9,177 nt of DNA. Source: Phycisphaerae bacterium. GTDB lineage: Bacteria > Planctomycetota > Phycisphaerae > UBA1845 > Fen-1342. The notes under the pieces were generated by a model that saw only the letters and a list, made by a program, of their open reading frames with translations, was not told the origin of the DNA and ran no database searches. Location of the stretch: the NCBI GenBank assembly GCA_016935035.1, contig JAFGRR010000310.1:1-9177 (forward strand), written 5' to 3'. The position numbers and the translations under genes were made by a program. This document shows positions 7,653 to 9,177 of the stretch, in pieces. Position 1 is the stretch's first letter, and each line of letters starts with the position of its first letter.

Positions 7653-7670
7653 GTAGCGGCCGCCGTCCCG
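7653..7670 (+). repeat. Partial REP-like element, family 1 (18-base half copy)
   Basis: The 18 bases starting GTAGCGGCCGCC are an exact reverse complement of 7772-7789 in the intact palindrome downstream. The match stops at 7670, so this is a truncated or decayed copy in opposite orientation. It lies 17 bases after the acyltransferase stop. Confidence 0.65.
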
Positions 7671-7693
7671 CCGCCCGTTTTCGTCGTTGCATT

Positions 7694-7720
7694 GTAGCGT
7701 CGGCCCCCGCGGCCGACGTA
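7694..7720 (+). repeat. REP-like palindrome, family 2, GTAG-headed on plus strand
   Basis: A GTAG head (7694-7697) precedes a perfect 8-bp stem, CGTCGGCC (7698-7705) with GGCCGACG (7711-7718), loop CCCGC. The whole 27-base unit recurs in inverted orientation at 7830-7857 with one extra G. Confidence 0.7.
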
Positions 7721-7758
7721 GGACGCCACACGCTCTCCGCGGCAGCGCCGGCAGGCCA

Positions 7759-7791
7759 ATGTAGCGGCCGACGGGACGGCGGCCGCTACAT
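7759..7791. repeat. REP-like palindrome, family 1, perfect 12-bp stem
   Basis: ATGTAGCGGCCG (7759-7770) and CGGCCGCTACAT (7780-7791) are perfect inverted repeats around a 9-base loop (ACGGGACGG). GTAG appears at both ends, one per strand. As RNA it would form a strong hairpin in either direction. Part of it (7772-7789) is the inverted counterpart of 7653-7670. Confidence 0.7.
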
Positions 7792-7829
7792 GGGGTGGCA
7801 ACGCTGCCGCGTAAACGGCCTTGGTGATC

Positions 7830-7857
7830 TACGTCGGCCGCGGGGGGCCGACGCTAC
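7830..7857 (-). repeat. REP-like palindrome, family 2, inverted copy
   Basis: This is the reverse complement of 7694-7720 with a single inserted G in the loop (GCGGGG instead of GCGGG). The 8-bp stem CGTCGGCC/GGCCGACG is retained, and the GTAG head reads on the minus strand at 7857-7854. Confidence 0.7.
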
Positions 7858-7900
7858 GGTCGTTCCCTGCGTCCCTACTCAGTCCCCGGCTGTCGGCTTG

Positions 7901-7929
7901 TTGCCGCGGGGTGGCAGTTGCCCTAGAAT
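7901..7929 (+). promoter_or_regulatory. Sigma-70-type promoter of the dehydratase-ACP cluster
   Basis: TTGCCG (7901-7906) and TAGAAT (7924-7929) match the -35 and -10 consensus at 4 of 6 and 5 of 6 positions, with optimal 17-base spacing. The transcript would start near 7936, leaving a GC-rich leader of about 110 bases before TTG 8047. Two small hairpins lie in that leader: CGCT/AGCG at 8000-8011, and GCGC-GAGA-GCGC at 8012-8023 with a GNRA-type loop. Confidence 0.55.
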
Positions 7930-8034
7930 CCCGGTCTATTGTGCTTTGCGGAATCGCCGGGCGTTGTGGATGCGTCGCGGCATGGGGATTTTGTATCGTC
8001 GCTCGGGAGCGGCGCGAGAGCGCGACTGAATCGC

Positions 8035-8038
8035 GAGG
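8035..8038 (+). promoter_or_regulatory. Ribosome binding site that sets the TTG 8047 start
   Basis: GAGG lies 8 bases before TTG 8047. Starting there gives LKFVLIDRI, which lines up without gaps with the start of the downstream paralogue at 8992. The in-frame extension back to 7939 encodes sequence absent from that paralogue. Confidence 0.6.
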
Positions 8039-8046
8039 CAGCGGAT

Positions 8047-8544
8047 TTGAAATTCGTTCTGATCGACCGTATTAGTGAGTTCGAGCCCGGCCGGCGGATT
8101 GTGGCTCACAAGGCCGTTTCGCTCGCTGAGGAGTACCTGGGCGACCATTTCCCGACCTTTCCGGTGCTCCCAGGGGTGCTGATGGTTGAGGCCATGGTGC
8201 AGGCCTCAGCCTGGATCGTCAGGGAGAAGCTAGATTTCGAGGTCGGAGTGGTCGTGCTCAAGGAAGCCCGCAACGTCACCTACAAGAGCTTCCTGGTGCC
8301 CGGCGAAGTACTCACGGTCGAGTCGATCTGCAAGGAGATTACTCCGGCGCAGAGCATTTTCGTGGCCAGTGGGACCACCCAGGATCGCCCAGTCGTCAAG
8401 GCCAAGCTGGTGCTTAGCCACCTGCGGCTGGCCGACCTCGACCCCGGGTTGGAGGAGACCGACGCGCGATTGCGGTCGCAGCAACGCGCCATGTTCAACC
8501 GGCTCTGGCACGTGGGACGCACCGCCGGTGCCACGGTTGGTTAA
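8047..8544 (+). CDS. FabZ-like 3-hydroxyacyl-ACP dehydratase (hotdog fold), first copy
   Basis: The 165-residue protein carries the FabZ active-site block DHFPTFPVLPGVLMVEAMVQ (33-52). His34 and Glu48 are 14 residues apart, as for the FabZ His/Glu pair. FabZ enzymes remove water from 3-hydroxyacyl-ACP in the cytoplasmic fatty-acid cycle. Thr37 replaces the usual Gly of HFPG. Hotdog beta strands follow (VGVVVLKEARNVTYKSFLVPGEVL at about 66-89). A C-terminal tail of about 35 residues (130-165, DLDPGLEETDARLRSQQRAM) goes beyond the core of a standard FabZ. The start is TTG, chosen from GAGG upstream and from alignment with the second copy. The ACP gene begins 39 bases after the stop. Precise substrate and chain length are unknown; a pathway separate from housekeeping synthesis is possible. 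Confidence 0.82.
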   Translation: MKFVLIDRISEFEPGRRIVAHKAVSLAEEYLGDHFPTFPVLPGVLMVEAMVQASAWIVREKLDFEVGVVVLKEARNVTYKSFLVPGEVLTVESICKEITPAQSIFVASGTTQDRPVVKAKLVLSHLRLADLDPGLEETDARLRSQQRAMFNRLWHVGRTAGATVG

Positions 8545-8583
8545 GCAGGAGACTACGGCGCAGCCGAGTGGAGGTGAACATAA

Positions 8584-8982
8584 ATGCCGTCGATGACCAA
8601 GGATGAGATTCTGGAGAAGGTGAAGGAGACCCTCGTCGATGCTCTGAGCGTCGAGGAAGATGAGGTCACCGAGGATGCGACGCTGACGGGTGATCTCGGG
8701 GCCGAGTCCATCGACTTTCTCGACATCGTTTTCCGGCTCGAGAAGACCTTCAACATCAAGATCCCGCAGGAAGAGCTGATCCCGCGCGACATTCTGAGCA
8801 ACCCCGACTACGTCGAGGATCGCAAGCTCAACGCACGCGGGCTGGCCGCCCTCAAGAAGGGCATGCCGCACGCCGACCTGGCCGAGTTCGAGCAGGACCC
8901 CGACATAGACAAGATCTCCGACGTCTTCACCGTCGGTACCATCGTGCGCTTCGTCGAGACGAAGCTCGCCGCCGCAAGTTAG
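8584..8982 (+). CDS. Acyl carrier protein with C-terminal extension
   Basis: At 132 residues it is much longer than a housekeeping AcpP (about 78). The N-terminal 70 or so residues are a typical acidic ACP four-helix domain (ILEKVKETLVDALSVEEDEV, then LGAESIDFLDIVFRLEKTFNIKIP). Ser42, in GAESID, is the expected site for 4'-phosphopantetheine; the common DSL triplet is ESI here. Residues from about 72 add a conserved-looking helical piece (LNARGLAALKKGMPHADLAEFEQ), and FTVGTIVRFVETKL at about 115-128 looks like the displaced last ACP helix. The extension is therefore best seen as a roughly 45-residue insert before helix 4. A strong Shine-Dalgarno, GGAGGTGA (8570-8577), sits 6 bases before the ATG. 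It is flanked by the two dehydratases it probably serves. Confidence 0.88.
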   Translation: MPSMTKDEILEKVKETLVDALSVEEDEVTEDATLTGDLGAESIDFLDIVFRLEKTFNIKIPQEELIPRDILSNPDYVEDRKLNARGLAALKKGMPHADLAEFEQDPDIDKISDVFTVGTIVRFVETKLAAAS

Positions 8983-8991
8983 AGGCATTCA

Positions 8992-9177
8992 GTGCGCTGG
9001 ATCTGGATCGATCGGTTTGAGGTTTTTGAATCTGGCCGGCGGGCCGTGGCCGTCAAGAACGTCACGCTCGCCGAGGACCACTTGCACGATCACTTTCCAG
9101 GCTTTCCGATCATGCCCGCGAGCATCATGATCGAGGGCATGGCGCAGACCGCCGGCATCCTGGTCGGCGAGGCCCGC
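8992..9177 (+). CDS. FabZ-like 3-hydroxyacyl-ACP dehydratase, second copy (3' end outside window)
   Basis: The first 62 residues of a gene cut by the right edge. The GTG start follows GAGG (8982-8985) by 6 bases and begins only 9 bases after the ACP stop. The segment DHFPGFPIMPASIMIEGMAQ (33-52) is the FabZ-type active-site block, with His34 and Glu48 at the same positions as in the first copy. Gly is kept in HFPG, but the usual PGV is PAS. By hand count, 29 of the 62 residues are identical to the first copy without any gap, so the two are paralogues. Two related subunits may form a heteromeric dehydratase or act on different acyl intermediates. A ketosynthase is a likely next gene but cannot be seen. 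Confidence 0.82.
   Translation, partial: MRWIWIDRFEVFESGRRAVAVKNVTLAEDHLHDHFPGFPIMPASIMIEGMAQTAGILVGEAR

Noticed and set aside
6338..7801. Minus-strand open frame of 487 codons opposite the acyltransferase and into the repeat region
   Set aside because: It is antisense to a gene with clear family motifs, its product has no recognisable domain, and it runs through the REP-like palindromes. Long antisense frames are common in GC-rich DNA.
7653..7857. Interleaved A-B-A'-B' inverted pairs as a pseudoknotted regulatory RNA
   Set aside because: Each intact element forms its own strong local hairpin, which would outcompete long-range pairing, and the arrangement is explained more simply by repeat insertion in both orientations.
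7643..8029. Plus-strand frame of 128 codons in the gap before the dehydratase
   Set aside because: It is composed largely of the palindromic repeats and the promoter, has no Shine-Dalgarno, and its product is Arg/Gly-rich without a domain. Its last 15 codons (from ATG 7982) are not convincing as a leader peptide either.
1..9177. tRNA, rRNA, CRISPR array, insertion sequence or phage genes
   Set aside because: I saw no tandem spaced repeats, no transposase or integrase sequence, and no rRNA- or tRNA-like stretch. The only repeats are the REP-like palindromes.

Overview
The window is a dense, GC-rich, all-plus-strand stretch of bacterial chromosome. The best guess at the host is a planctomycete (Planctomycetota, possibly Phycisphaerae-like). 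This rests on the dehydratase / long acyl-carrier-protein / dehydratase order at the right edge, GTG and TTG starts, and large envelope proteins of unknown function. No rRNA or marker gene is present, so the assignment is an inference.

Layout. Positions 3-770 hold the C-terminal part of a GH63-type glycoside hydrolase cut by the left edge. A DinB-superfamily protein follows (814-1314) after a strong Shine-Dalgarno. Next comes a tightly packed three-gene membrane module (1340-2308, 2318-3172, 3175-5058): a secreted or anchored DUF6754-like protein, a six-helix membrane protein, and a 627-residue protein with about nine helices and a large soluble N-terminal domain. Spacings inside the module are 9 and 2 bases, so the three are probably co-translated partners in one envelope complex. 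After a possible terminator, an extended -10 promoter drives an unrecognised, largely helical 456-residue protein (5208-6578). It is followed by an LpxL/HtrB-like acyltransferase (about 6629-7636) whose HX4(D/E) motif has lost its acidic residue.

The 410-base gap 7637-8046 is the only long non-coding stretch. Its left half holds four palindromic elements of two related kinds. Several carry a GTAG head, and the copies lie in inverted orientation, like REP/BIME repeats. Its right half holds a good sigma-70-type promoter (TTGCCG, 17 bases, TAGAAT) and a leader of about 110 bases.

That promoter reads into a fatty-acid-type cluster: a FabZ-like hotdog dehydratase (8047-8544), an acyl carrier protein with an unusual extension of about 50 residues (8584-8982), and a second, paralogous FabZ-like dehydratase cut by the right edge (8992-9177). 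With the acyltransferase upstream, the right half looks like a locus that makes and transfers a specialised acyl chain. The three-gene membrane module and the REP-like array are the least explained parts.
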